Below are positions 25,908 through 34,404 of a DNA stretch of 64,000 nt, one piece after another; position 1 is the first letter of the stretch, and each line of letters begins with the position of its first letter. The position numbers were made by a program, and so were the translations under genes. The notes below the pieces were generated by a model, which did not search any database, was not told the DNA's origin, and was given only the letters and a program-made list of their open reading frames with translations. Source of the DNA: UBA5436 sp050951845 (GTDB lineage Bacteria > Bacillota > Clostridia > Saccharofermentanales > DTU023); NCBI GenBank assembly GCA_050951845.1, contig JBMNJV010000004.1, positions 1-64,000 on the forward strand, in the 5' to 3' direction.

Positions 25908-27053
25908 TTACGGATTCAGATAATTATAAATCTTGAGGGATAGATCTTGCATTAACAGATTAGCCTGATAAGTATCCGGTGAATCAGTCATGATGGTTAA
26001 AACATAGTCGCAATTGGGAGATTTGATGATAGCCGCATCGTGGCTGAATGATTCTTTTTCACCGGTTTTGTTGGCAGTAATTGCTTTATCCGGCAAAAGT
26101 GCAGGTATTTTCCAAGTGCGTTCCTGTCCCGATAATAATTCATACATTTTTTGTGAAGCTTCTGGATTGACCAATTTGCCCTGATAGACCATTGACATAA
26201 AATGCCCGACATCTTCGGCAGAAGTTTCGAAAACATAATCTGTCGGATATATAAAGTGCTCATATCCGGTGATTACAATCAAATTATGAATTGTAGTTTG
26301 AGTAAAGTTATTTTGTTTACAAAAGTCATCGACGAAATCAAACATATTTTTTTCGGGTACCGTATTTTGCAAGAAATAAAAAAGTCGATTGAAAGCTGCA
26401 TTATCACTGATTGTGATCATTATTTGCAATTCATTGGCAATGTTATCATTATATTCAATAATTTCGTCTTCAATTGCCTGAAAAATCGTACCCATCAAAA
26501 ACAGCTTCGCAAGACTGGCCGGATACATCGGTTCCTTCCGCGTAGCAAAAACCAGATCATGATCTAAGATTTCAAAATAGATGTCGATTTCACCGTTAAA
26601 AGAATCAATTGCGGGTTTAATTATATTATCAGTGATTTCAGAAAATATTTGCTCATTGATTTTTGAAGCTTCAATTGCGGAAGATTCAGAAGCTACAATT
26701 GCGGAAGATTCAGAAGCTTCAATTACGGAAGATTCAAAAGCTTTAATTTGAGATTTGCTTGAAGTCGGCTGAACCGGAGCGGCTAAAGTTTTTCTTGCTG
26801 TAGGTTTGGTCATTGCGGTTTGAGAACTTGTTATCAATTCATCTGAATTATTTCTTAAATTCGATTCCGGCGGAGCCGATTTTTGTTCTGTTTCTTCGTA
26901 TGCTATGGGTGTTTCAGATGAATTATCAGCGTTTAATTGAACAGATTTATCGTTTTTTGAATTGATGCTGAGAAAAATATTAATACCTATTATCAGAACG
27001 ATGATGCCGGTTAATACAGCTGCAATTAATTTTAAGGTTTTAGGATTCTTCAT
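25908..27053 (-). CDS. Membrane-anchored class A beta-lactamase-fold serine hydrolase
   Basis: The protein has an N-terminal transmembrane anchor, a Ser/Ala/Glu-rich linker with repeats (about 35-130), and a PF13354-type beta-lactamase2 domain. The three active-site motifs are present: SLAK (S-x-x-K, about 178), SDN (about 216) and KTG (about 329). The long anchor and linker resemble clostridial cell-wall-associated proteins more than a secreted penicillinase, so a peptidoglycan-related role is as likely as resistance. ATG 27053 is preferred because GGAG lies 8 bases upstream. GTG 27089 would add 12 residues. It is a single gene, with about 280 bases to the VWA operon and no gene seen in that gap. 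Confidence 0.8.
   Translation of the reverse strand: MKNPKTLKLIAAVLTGIIVLIIGINIFLSINSKNDKSVQLNADNSSETPIAYEETEQKSAPPESNLRNNSDELITSSQTAMTKPTARKTLAAPVQPTSSKSQIKAFESSVIEASESSAIVASESSAIEASKINEQIFSEITDNIIKPAIDSFNGEIDIYFEILDHDLVFATRKEPMYPASLAKLFLMGTIFQAIEDEIIEYNDNIANELQIMITISDNAAFNRLFYFLQNTVPEKNMFDFVDDFCKQNNFTQTTIHNLIVITGYEHFIYPTDYVFETSAEDVGHFMSMVYQGKLVNPEASQKMYELLSGQERTWKIPALLPDKAITANKTGEKESFSHDAAIIKSPNCDYVLTIMTDSPDTYQANLLMQDLSLKIYNYLNP
26665..26736 (-). repeat. 24-bp tandem repeat in the beta-lactamase-like linker, three copies
   Basis: Units 26665-26688, 26689-26712 and 26713-26736 differ by one base each and encode ESSAIEAS-type octapeptides. The unit is a multiple of 3, so it is a linker-length repeat rather than an on/off switch. 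Confidence 0.85.
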
Positions 27054-27296
27054 TATTCTTGCTCCAAGTGTCATCCGATCAAATCTCACGAATCAAGATC
27101 CGAAATAAGATTAAATGCGAAAAATATTTAATTCAATAAATATGATTCTGAAATTATTAAGCAATATAGAACTTTTAGTTGATTAATGCAAATAATTGAT
27201 TGATCTGTTATTCGCTACAAATAATTACCTGATGTAATATAATATTATATATTTGAACATTATTCAGAAAAAATATTATTCAGAAAAGAGCGAAAG

Positions 27297-27743
27297 ATGA
27301 GAGCAATTATTCAAAGAGTTTCACGAGCACAAGTTACAATTAATGCTGAAGTAACCGGGGAAATCGAACGGGGATTTGTTGTTTTTTTGGGTGTAGGTGC
27401 TGAAGACACTGAATCCGAAGCGGATTTGTTATGGCGAAAAATTTCCCGTATGAGAATTTTTGCTGATGATGCAGGCAAAACCAATCTGGATCTTAATACA
27501 GTCGGCGGTAATCTTTTGATAATATCTCAATTTACTCTTTATGCTGATTGTAAAAAGGGTAATCGGCCCAGTTTTATCAAAGCCGCTTCACCGGAATCGG
27601 GTAATGAACTATATGAATATTTTTTGGAACTGGCAAAAAAAGAGTTTCCCGATGTTCAAAGCGGTGAATTCGGGGCGAATATGTCAGTCAGTTTGATTAA
27701 TGACGGACCTTTCACAATTATATTGGATACGGCAGAACTTTAA
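27297..27743 (+). CDS. dtd: D-aminoacyl-tRNA deacylase
   Basis: Removes D-amino acids and glycine mischarged on tRNA. The 148-residue length is exact for the family. The active-site motifs SQFTLYAD (about 80-87) and NDGPFT (about 136-141, the Gly-cisPro loop) are intact, and the start MRAIIQRV is conserved. The gene is monocistronic. Its stop abuts the last base of the convergent YihY gene, with no terminator visible between them. A near-repeat of TATTATTCAGAAAA lies twice just upstream of the start. Confidence 0.97.
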   Translation: MRAIIQRVSRAQVTINAEVTGEIERGFVVFLGVGAEDTESEADLLWRKISRMRIFADDAGKTNLDLNTVGGNLLIISQFTLYADCKKGNRPSFIKAASPESGNELYEYFLELAKKEFPDVQSGEFGANMSVSLINDGPFTIILDTAEL

Positions 27744-28835
27744 TCAGGAAGTTTTCGGTTCAGATGAAGAATTGAGTCCCGGGAGTTGATTATCATTAAC
27801 TAAATAATTGAACGGATTTTCCAGCGGACCGATTCTGCGAATCACATAGCTGAGTTTGATATATTTTCTGTTGCGCTGAGCATTATACCAAGACCTCTGG
27901 TAATTGAGCATTGCGCCGTAGAGCAGAATTTGAATTGTAAAATTTAACCAGAGCATTAATATAATAATATTGGCTAAGCCGCCGTAAAGGGTGGATAATG
28001 AAGCCCGGTTGGCAATATAAAATGAGTATACATAAGACAAGAGAATCCAACCGATCGTGGCGAACAATGCTCCGGGTGCGCTTGGAATATTACCGACCGA
28101 GCGTCTGGAATTAGTATAGTAAAGAATATAGAGAATACTGAAAATCAGGAAAAAGCTGAAGCCGTATGTGATTAAATCGATGACCCAGTTTTTAATATCA
28201 AGGAATTTCAAATTTTCATTGAGAAAATTAAAAACCACGCGTCCGAAACTCATGATAACAGTTGCAAGTGTCAGCAAAATAAAGAAAAAAATTGTAAAAA
28301 CTATCCCGAATATTCTCGGAGGTAAAGGCAGGGTATTATCACGCGGCGGATATATTGTGGCAATACCGGTGAAAACCTGACCGATGCCGCGGCTGGCTGC
28401 CCACAAAGCCATGATGATTGTGACAATTAAAGAAATGGTTGAGAGAGGAGAGAGGATATTTACGGTTAATGATTCGATAATATGCAAAATCGGCTCGGGT
28501 AAGAAACTTCTGACTCTCTCAATTGTTTCAGGAGTTATTTCAATATTACGTCCTATGATAGTCACAAAAAACATCACCAGCATTAATAAAGGAACAAAAG
28601 CCAATAATAAATAATAAACAACTCCGGCTGCTTTATCACCGATTTTGTGATAAGAAATCATCTGAATGAAGTCAATTGAATAATCCCAGTACCTGCCTGC
28701 TCTTTTGCCGCGCCAGCTTTGCGGTCCGTTGATTATTATATCTTTAATAATGCGCACCCATGATTTTCTGCGAATTGCCTTTTGCTCTTTGTTCAATTCG
28801 GAATACTTATTATTAATTTTATTTTTATTATTCAT
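27744..28835 (-). CDS. YihY/BrkB-family inner membrane protein
   Basis: 363 residues with about six transmembrane helices in the YihY/virulence-factor-BrkB arrangement. Marks are DKAAGVVYYLLLAFVPLLML near the first helix, LWAASRGIGQVFTGI in the middle, and GGLANIIILMLWLNFTIQILLYGA near the end. The N-terminus is basic and cytoplasmic. BrkB-like proteins were once called ribonuclease BN by mistake; the true function is unknown, with transporter or envelope roles suggested. It is convergent with dtd and divergent from ruvC. Confidence 0.88.
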   Translation of the reverse strand: MNNKNKINNKYSELNKEQKAIRRKSWVRIIKDIIINGPQSWRGKRAGRYWDYSIDFIQMISYHKIGDKAAGVVYYLLLAFVPLLMLVMFFVTIIGRNIEITPETIERVRSFLPEPILHIIESLTVNILSPLSTISLIVTIIMALWAASRGIGQVFTGIATIYPPRDNTLPLPPRIFGIVFTIFFFILLTLATVIMSFGRVVFNFLNENLKFLDIKNWVIDLITYGFSFFLIFSILYILYYTNSRRSVGNIPSAPGALFATIGWILLSYVYSFYIANRASLSTLYGGLANIIILMLWLNFTIQILLYGAMLNYQRSWYNAQRNRKYIKLSYVIRRIGPLENPFNYLVNDNQLPGLNSSSEPKTS

Positions 28836-29032
28836 TTTTCCACCTATATTAATTATTCAAATCTTACCCCGAACAGCCTGCGTTTACAAATAAAATATTT
28901 GAATCCGTTTTAGCATACAAATAACAACATGCGATCTGCTTTGGTTTCTAAATAATCTGATGAATCATATGTATTGTGAGAGAATCTATGTTAGAATAAG
29001 AACAAATGTTTGACAGGATATGTGGATAAAAT

Positions 29033-29536
29033 ATGATTATACTTGGAATTGATCCCGGTTATGCTATTACCGGTTATGCTTTAATTGATTATTCGGATCA
29101 GAAATTTAAAGTTCTGGATTACGGTTTAGTTACGACCAAAGCCAATTCATATTTTCCGGAGCGTTTGCTGTTGATCGAGCATAGCTTGGAAATGTTGATC
29201 AGCAAGTACAAGCCTGATGTAATGGCGATTGAAGAATTGTTTTTTAACAGGAATACGACAACGGCAATCGGTACGGCACAAGCCAGAGGTGTAGCTGTGG
29301 TTACAGGGGCCAGAAACAAAATACCGGTTTTTGAATATACTCCGAAACAAGTCAAACTGGCAGTTACCGGATATGGTAATTCCGATAAAATTCAAGTTCA
29401 GGAAATGGTTAAAGTACTGCTTAATTTAAATAAAATTCCTGAACCCGACGATGTGGCGGATGCACTTGCGGTAGCTTTATGTCATGCACACAGCGGAAAC
29501 AGAAGTGCGGCTTTGGCGGTCGGAGGTTATCAATAA
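29033..29536 (+). CDS. ruvC: Holliday junction endonuclease RuvC
   Basis: Cuts Holliday junctions during recombination repair. The 167 residues contain the four catalytic acids of the RNase H fold: D7 in GIDPG, E67-68 in AIEEL, and two Asp in PDDVADALAVALCH near residue 140. An extended -10-like TGTTAGAAT (28989-28997) lies upstream. The gene opens ruvC-ruvA-ruvB and is followed after 57 bases by ruvA. The gap holds a 7-bp inverted repeat (29543-29549 / 29562-29568) without a T-run, which may tune expression. Confidence 0.97.
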   Translation: MIILGIDPGYAITGYALIDYSDQKFKVLDYGLVTTKANSYFPERLLLIEHSLEMLISKYKPDVMAIEELFFNRNTTTAIGTAQARGVAVVTGARNKIPVFEYTPKQVKLAVTGYGNSDKIQVQEMVKVLLNLNKIPEPDDVADALAVALCHAHSGNRSAALAVGGYQ

Positions 29537-29593
29537 TCTTTAATGTGTCAGATGAAAAGAAGACACATAGTTGAATTATTTTGAGGAGAAATA

Positions 29594-30235
29594 ATGATTG
29601 CAGTTTTAACAGGTAAGATTATACAGAAGCATCCGGAAAACATGATAGTTACAGTTCAGGGGATCGGTTTTGAAATATTTTACGATTCTCTGATGGCTGA
29701 TCAGTTTCCGGCAATCGGTGAAGAGGTCACGGTCTGGACGTATATGAATGTCAGAGAAAATGAAATGAGTCTGTACGGTTTTCCGAATCAGGAAATCAAA
29801 AAACTCTATGAGTTGTTAATTACCGTAAGCGGAATCGGACCGAAAGTGGCGAGCGGAATTGTCGGCGGCATGAGTCCGGAACGCTTTGCGATGGCTGTGC
29901 TGAATGACGATGTTAAAAGTTTAACTCAGATCAAAGGCATAGGGAACAAAGGAGCTCAAAGAATTATTTTAGAGTTGAAAGATAAAGTGAAAAAATCTTT
30001 GCCGGATTTGAGTAAGGCAGGTACTAAAACTCCAACGAGCAGCACGATTCCGGCGGATGGCAATTTGCTAAGTGTCGCTCAGGAATCTGTTGCAGCTTTA
30101 ATTGTTTTAGGATATCAGGAATCAGAAGCTGAAAAAGCTTTGGAAAAAGCCTATTATGAATTGAAAGAAAAGGATATGGATATTGCAGTTGAGTCGCTTT
30201 TAAAGTATGCTCTCAGACATCTCTCCGTGCTATAA
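29594..30235 (+). CDS. ruvA: Holliday junction-binding subunit RuvA
   Basis: Tetramer that binds the four-way junction and loads RuvB. The 213 residues show the N-terminal OB fold, the two helix-hairpin-helix motifs (LITVSGIGPKVASGI and LTQIKGIGNKGAQRI at about 74-125), and the C-terminal RuvB-contact domain (EALIVLGYQESEAEKAL form). Gene order ruvC-ruvA-ruvB and a GAGGAG site before the ATG support the call. The linker at about 140-155 is Thr/Ser/Pro-rich. Confidence 0.97.
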   Translation: MIAVLTGKIIQKHPENMIVTVQGIGFEIFYDSLMADQFPAIGEEVTVWTYMNVRENEMSLYGFPNQEIKKLYELLITVSGIGPKVASGIVGGMSPERFAMAVLNDDVKSLTQIKGIGNKGAQRIILELKDKVKKSLPDLSKAGTKTPTSSTIPADGNLLSVAQESVAALIVLGYQESEAEKALEKAYYELKEKDMDIAVESLLKYALRHLSVL

Positions 30236-30244
30236 TAAAAAATT

Positions 30245-31432
30245 ATGAATGATTCCGGTTTTTATAGTATTTTTAATCAAGATTATGACATTGAACAAGA
30301 ACCCCGTTTGGTTGATCGGGAGCTGCGTTCCGATGACAAATTTGAAGGTGCCTTAAGACCGAAGTCTTTTGAGCATTTTTACGGTCAGCAAAAAATCAAA
30401 GAGAATTTACAAATCTTTATTGAAGCTGCTAAAAGTCGTAATGAAGCTTTGGATCATGTATTGCTATATGGACCTCCGGGTCTGGGCAAAACGACTCTGG
30501 CAGGTATTATTGCTCAGAATATGAATTCGGATATCAGAATAACATCAGGACCGGCAATAGAACGGCAAGGCGATCTGGTGGCACTCTTAACCAATTTACA
30601 GGAACATGACATTTTATTCATTGATGAAATTCACCGTTTGAATTATCAAGTTGAAGAAATTCTCTATCCGGCAATGGAAGACTATATAGTGGATATTATT
30701 ATCGGCAAAGGTCCCAGTGCCAGATCAATCAGACTGGATTTACCGCATTTTACTTTGATCGGGGCAACAACCAGAGCCGGTTTGCTCAGTGCACCATTGC
30801 GGGATCGTTTCGGCATGGTACATCGTTTGGAACTGTATCAACCGGATGAAGTGGCACAAATTATCGGACATAACGCCGAATTATTAAATGTCGGCATTGA
30901 TGCGCAAGGTTTGGCAATGCTGTCTACACGTTGTCGCGGTACTCCGCGCATTGCGATCAGATTATTGCGCAGAATGCGGGATTTTGCACAGGTCAAAGGA
31001 AGGGGTCTGATAGATGCGGAAGTTGTTGAAGTCGGCTTGAAAGCATTGGAAATAGACGCTCAGGGGCTCGATAATACAGATCGCAATTTATTATCGGTTA
31101 TGGCAAAAAGTTTTCGCGGCGGACCGGTAGGTTTAGATACTTTGGCAGCAATGACCGGAGAAGATCCGAAAACAATTGAAGATGTTTGTGAACCTTATCT
31201 GATGCAACTGGGTTTTATTGCCAAAACCCCGCGGGGCAGAATCTTGATGGAACAAGGCTGGCGTCATTTAAATTTGATTCCTCCGGCGGAGATTTTATCA
31301 AAAAGCGGTGCAAATGGTGCGGAAGATCTTACAGAAAAAGATGATGAAAATAAAATCGGAGTTAGTTTAAAACAAACTGAAGCAAGAGAATATACTCAAC
31401 TTGGTTTTGACCAATTAGATTCAGATATTTAA
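30245..31432 (+). CDS. ruvB: Holliday junction branch-migration ATPase RuvB
   Basis: AAA+ motor with Walker A GPPGLGKTTL (about 76-85), Walker B LFIDEIHRL, sensor 1 GATTRAG, and arginine finger region LRDRFG, followed by a winged-helix domain (FRGGPVGLDTLA). At 395 residues it is about 50 longer than usual. The extra C-terminal tail (from about 350) is acidic and low-complexity, with no recognisable motif. It starts 9 bases after ruvA. Confidence 0.97.
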   Translation: MNDSGFYSIFNQDYDIEQEPRLVDRELRSDDKFEGALRPKSFEHFYGQQKIKENLQIFIEAAKSRNEALDHVLLYGPPGLGKTTLAGIIAQNMNSDIRITSGPAIERQGDLVALLTNLQEHDILFIDEIHRLNYQVEEILYPAMEDYIVDIIIGKGPSARSIRLDLPHFTLIGATTRAGLLSAPLRDRFGMVHRLELYQPDEVAQIIGHNAELLNVGIDAQGLAMLSTRCRGTPRIAIRLLRRMRDFAQVKGRGLIDAEVVEVGLKALEIDAQGLDNTDRNLLSVMAKSFRGGPVGLDTLAAMTGEDPKTIEDVCEPYLMQLGFIAKTPRGRILMEQGWRHLNLIPPAEILSKSGANGAEDLTEKDDENKIGVSLKQTEAREYTQLGFDQLDSDI

Positions 31433-31445
31433 TAAAGGATAAGAT

Positions 31446-32069
31446 ATGCCTGAGAAAATGCTTTTACATCTATGTTGTGGTCCATGCGGCGAGTATCCGA
31501 TCGAAATATTAAAGAGCATGGAAAAGTATGATATAACATTATATTTTTTTAATCCGAATATTCAACCGGAGAAAGAATGGTATCGTCGGCTGGAAGGTGC
31601 GTTGCGTTTAGCAGAACTGCGCAAATTACCGATTATTGTCGAAGAAGGTTGTGATCCGGAAACTTGGTGCCGGATCGGCAGAACTCCTGCCAGATGTGCT
31701 TATTGTTATGAATCGCGTCTGAAGAAGATTGCTGCATATGCCGGCGAAAATGATTTTGATATTATAACAACTTCATTATTGGTCAGTCCTTATCAGAATA
31801 AGCAGCTGATACATCAGGCAGGTCAGCGCCATGCCGCAAAAAATGCAATAGAATTTCTGGCTGCGGATTTCACGGAAGGCTATCGCAAAGGTCAGCAAAT
31901 GGCAAGGGCGGACGGTCTTTATCGTCAGAAATATTGTGGTTGTATGATTTCTTTAGAAGATTCGGATTTTTTAACGAAAATAAAAAAAGATCAAGCTGAG
32001 TATATTATTCCGCCGGAACTCAGTGCGGCGTTGAAAGATAATACGGTCATTCACAAAGTTTTCGATTGA
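31446..32069 (+). CDS. queH: Epoxyqueuosine reductase QueH
   Basis: Last step of queuosine synthesis in tRNA; QueH is the non-homologous substitute for QueG. The 207 residues carry the cysteine motifs of the family: LLHLCCGPCGEYP at about 6-18, the CAYCYESRL pair near residue 87, and YCGC near 160, which bind the iron-sulfur cluster and the neighbouring metal. It follows ruvB by 13 bases and is probably part of the same transcript, a common arrangement in clostridia. No other queuosine gene is in the window. Confidence 0.93.
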   Translation: MPEKMLLHLCCGPCGEYPIEILKSMEKYDITLYFFNPNIQPEKEWYRRLEGALRLAELRKLPIIVEEGCDPETWCRIGRTPARCAYCYESRLKKIAAYAGENDFDIITTSLLVSPYQNKQLIHQAGQRHAAKNAIEFLAADFTEGYRKGQQMARADGLYRQKYCGCMISLEDSDFLTKIKKDQAEYIIPPELSAALKDNTVIHKVFD

Positions 32070-32115
32070 TCTTAATAATAACTCGGCGGAGATTTGAGAA
32101 AGAACAGGATAATAT

Positions 32116-34002
32116 ATGCCTTTAGACGGTGTCAGTTCCCGGTTTTTAAGCAAAGAATTGAATTATGAATTGGCAAATGCAAGAGTTGATCGCATTTATC
32201 AGCCAAATCGTTTTACAATTCTGTTTATTTTTCATGTGAATCGGGTGCAGAAAAAACTTTTAATTTCTGCAAATCCGAGTTCTCCGCGGATTTATTTAAC
32301 AACTGCTGAACTTAAGAACCCGAAAAGTCCGCCTGCTTTTTGCATGTTATTACGAAAATATTTGCTTGGAGCAAGGCTCCAGGAAATAATTCAACCGGAA
32401 TATGAAAGAGTATTCAAGTTCAAATTTTCAACCATAAATGAATTAGGTGATCCTGATACAAAATACTTGATAGCGGAGATTATGGGCAGATACAGCAACA
32501 TTATTTTTCTGAATCAGGATCAGAAAATTCATGATGCCCTGATTCATGTTGATCAGGATATTTCCAGTAAGCGTGAAGTCATGCCGGCCAGAACTTATCA
32601 ATTACCGCCGACGCAAGATAAAAAATCTTTGGATTTTTATTATGACCAAAAACCGGCAATTTTGTCATTTTTGGCAAATGCTAAAGAAGCAAGCAGAATA
32701 GACAAGGTAATATTGAATAATGTGCAGGGATTTTCCCCGTTATTAGTACGCTCAATTATTGCTGCGAGCGGACTTGAATCCCGTTTACATGTAGATCAGC
32801 TGTCAGGCAATCAAAAACAGGAACTGAGCGATAAATTTTATAAAACATGTGAGATGATCAAAGCCAATGCCGATCAACCGACCTTGTACTTTCTTGCTGA
32901 ACATGATCACAAGCCGTACGATTTTCATGCCTTTGAACTTAAATCATTGCCTTATCGGGAAAAAGTTTCGAATTTGTCAATTGCGATGGATGTTTTTTAT
33001 AAACTACAAGATGAGGAAAGAAATTTTGAACAATTTAAACAGAAGCTGGAACGTAATTTGAATCAAGCAATCAGCCGTACTCAGAAAAAACTGGATTTAC
33101 ATCAGAGAGATTTTGCCGAAGGTCAAAAAGCGGAACAATATAAGCGCTTGGGAGAATTATTAAACTCCCAATTATATTTGGTTCAGGACCAGGCAACTGA
33201 AGTGGAGCTGATTGATTACTATGATCCTGAACAAAAAAAGATTAAAGTTCAATTGAAACCGAAATTAAGTCCGGCAGATAATGCGAAGATTTTGTTCAAA
33301 AAGTATCGCAAAGCACAAGCCAGATTCAAATCTGCCAAGCGGTTATTGGCACTGGATCAAGCTGAATTACTATGGCTCAATTCTTTATATACCGCACTTG
33401 AGCGATCCGAAGTTACGGAAGATTTACAAGCGATTAAAATAGAATTTGATTTATTTGAAAAACCGAACCACGATCAGCGTTCCGAGGCAAAAACGGTCCA
33501 GCCTCAGCAACATCTGATTAAAAACCGCTTGAATCCGGGTAAACCGGGCAAACGTAAAAAACAGTATCAACAAAACAAACAAAAAAACAAACAGAAAACC
33601 AAAAGCGAAGAATCTCTGCCACCCCGTAAATTTGAATTGGCGGAAGGAATAACCGTATATGCCGGGCGGAACAATATTCAGAATGATCAGCTGACTTTGC
33701 GCAAAGCGGCGGCGAATGATCTGTGGTTCCATGTGAAAGATTTAACCGGTACCCATGTTATTTTGACCGTGCAAAACGGTTATACTGCAGAGCCGCAGCA
33801 TATCAAAAAGGCTGCACAGATTGCTGCCTGGTATTCCGAAGCCAATCAGGTCAAAACAAATCGCGGAGGAAAAATTGCAGTTGACAGCTGTTTGGCAAAA
33901 CATGTAAGAAAACCGAAAGGTGCAAAACCGGGCATGGTCATATATGATCAGCATCAAACATATTATGTGTTACCGAAACTGCCCGGAGAAATCGATAATT
34001 GA
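32116..34002 (+). CDS. rqcH: Ribosome quality-control factor RqcH (NFACT protein)
   Basis: Bacterial Rqc2 homologue that adds alanine tails to nascent chains on split 50S subunits. The 628 residues contain the N-terminal NFACT-N domain (start MPLDGVSSRFLSKEL, with RIYQPNRFTILF and LLRKYLLGARL), a coiled-coil middle (about 290-450), a Lys/Gln-rich linker (about 470-495), and the NFACT-R domain (ITVYAGRNNIQNDQLTLR, then NDLWFHVKDLTGTHVIL). Older annotation calls it fibronectin-binding protein. It ends 20 bases before a convergent minus-strand gene. Confidence 0.95.
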   Translation: MPLDGVSSRFLSKELNYELANARVDRIYQPNRFTILFIFHVNRVQKKLLISANPSSPRIYLTTAELKNPKSPPAFCMLLRKYLLGARLQEIIQPEYERVFKFKFSTINELGDPDTKYLIAEIMGRYSNIIFLNQDQKIHDALIHVDQDISSKREVMPARTYQLPPTQDKKSLDFYYDQKPAILSFLANAKEASRIDKVILNNVQGFSPLLVRSIIAASGLESRLHVDQLSGNQKQELSDKFYKTCEMIKANADQPTLYFLAEHDHKPYDFHAFELKSLPYREKVSNLSIAMDVFYKLQDEERNFEQFKQKLERNLNQAISRTQKKLDLHQRDFAEGQKAEQYKRLGELLNSQLYLVQDQATEVELIDYYDPEQKKIKVQLKPKLSPADNAKILFKKYRKAQARFKSAKRLLALDQAELLWLNSLYTALERSEVTEDLQAIKIEFDLFEKPNHDQRSEAKTVQPQQHLIKNRLNPGKPGKRKKQYQQNKQKNKQKTKSEESLPPRKFELAEGITVYAGRNNIQNDQLTLRKAAANDLWFHVKDLTGTHVILTVQNGYTAEPQHIKKAAQIAAWYSEANQVKTNRGGKIAVDSCLAKHVRKPKGAKPGMVIYDQHQTYYVLPKLPGEIDN

Positions 34003-34021
34003 ATCATACTTTTATACCGGA

Positions 34022-34354
34022 TTAACTCAAAGTATCCGACTCTTCCGACTCTTCCGACTCTTCCGAATCCTGACTTGAGTTGCGCCTGATTAAAAACCAA
34101 GTCCAGCCGGCAATCATAATAATTATTAATTCAATACCGGTGATCAAAGCAAATTTCTCCAAATCATTTGTCGCAAATAATGTATTCAGAATTAAGACTA
34201 AGGTAATCAGCAATACGATTGAAATGAACCGACCGATGATGTTATAGCGTAAAAAAGCCAACAAAGCATGAAATGAGGTTGTTCCCTGAACTATATCACT
34301 TTTATTCCGAATTTTTTCCTGAGATTTATTTGCCATTCTTCCTCTTTCTTTCAT
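34022..34354 (-). CDS. Small membrane protein with two transmembrane helices and acidic tail
   Basis: 110 residues. The N-terminal 35 are polar; two hydrophobic helices follow (about 38-60 and 67-90), then an acidic C-terminal tail made of SEE repeats. I do not recognise a family. The start ATG lies at 34354, with a further in-frame ATG at 34336 (AGAGGAA between them as ribosome binding site). The gene sits 50 bases downstream of the second PRPP synthetase on the same strand, so it may be co-transcribed with it. Confidence 0.55.
   Translation of the reverse strand: MKERGRMANKSQEKIRNKSDIVQGTTSFHALLAFLRYNIIGRFISIVLLITLVLILNTLFATNDLEKFALITGIELIIIMIAGWTWFLIRRNSSQDSEESEESEESDTLS
34035..34070 (-). 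repeat. 9-bp tandem repeat encoding the acidic SEE tail
   Basis: Three identical TCCGACTCT units (34035-34061) and a fourth diverged one (34062-34070). In frame, so copy change would only shorten or lengthen the tail. Confidence 0.8.
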
Positions 34355-34404
34355 ATTCTTTTTCTTTAATCTGAATTCAAAACAAACATTACTGATCAGT
34401 TGAT

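Noticed and set aside
29537..29593. Terminator between ruvC and ruvA
   Set aside because: The 7-bp inverted repeat is followed by AGTTGAATT rather than a T-run, and ruvA has no separate promoter-like sequence.
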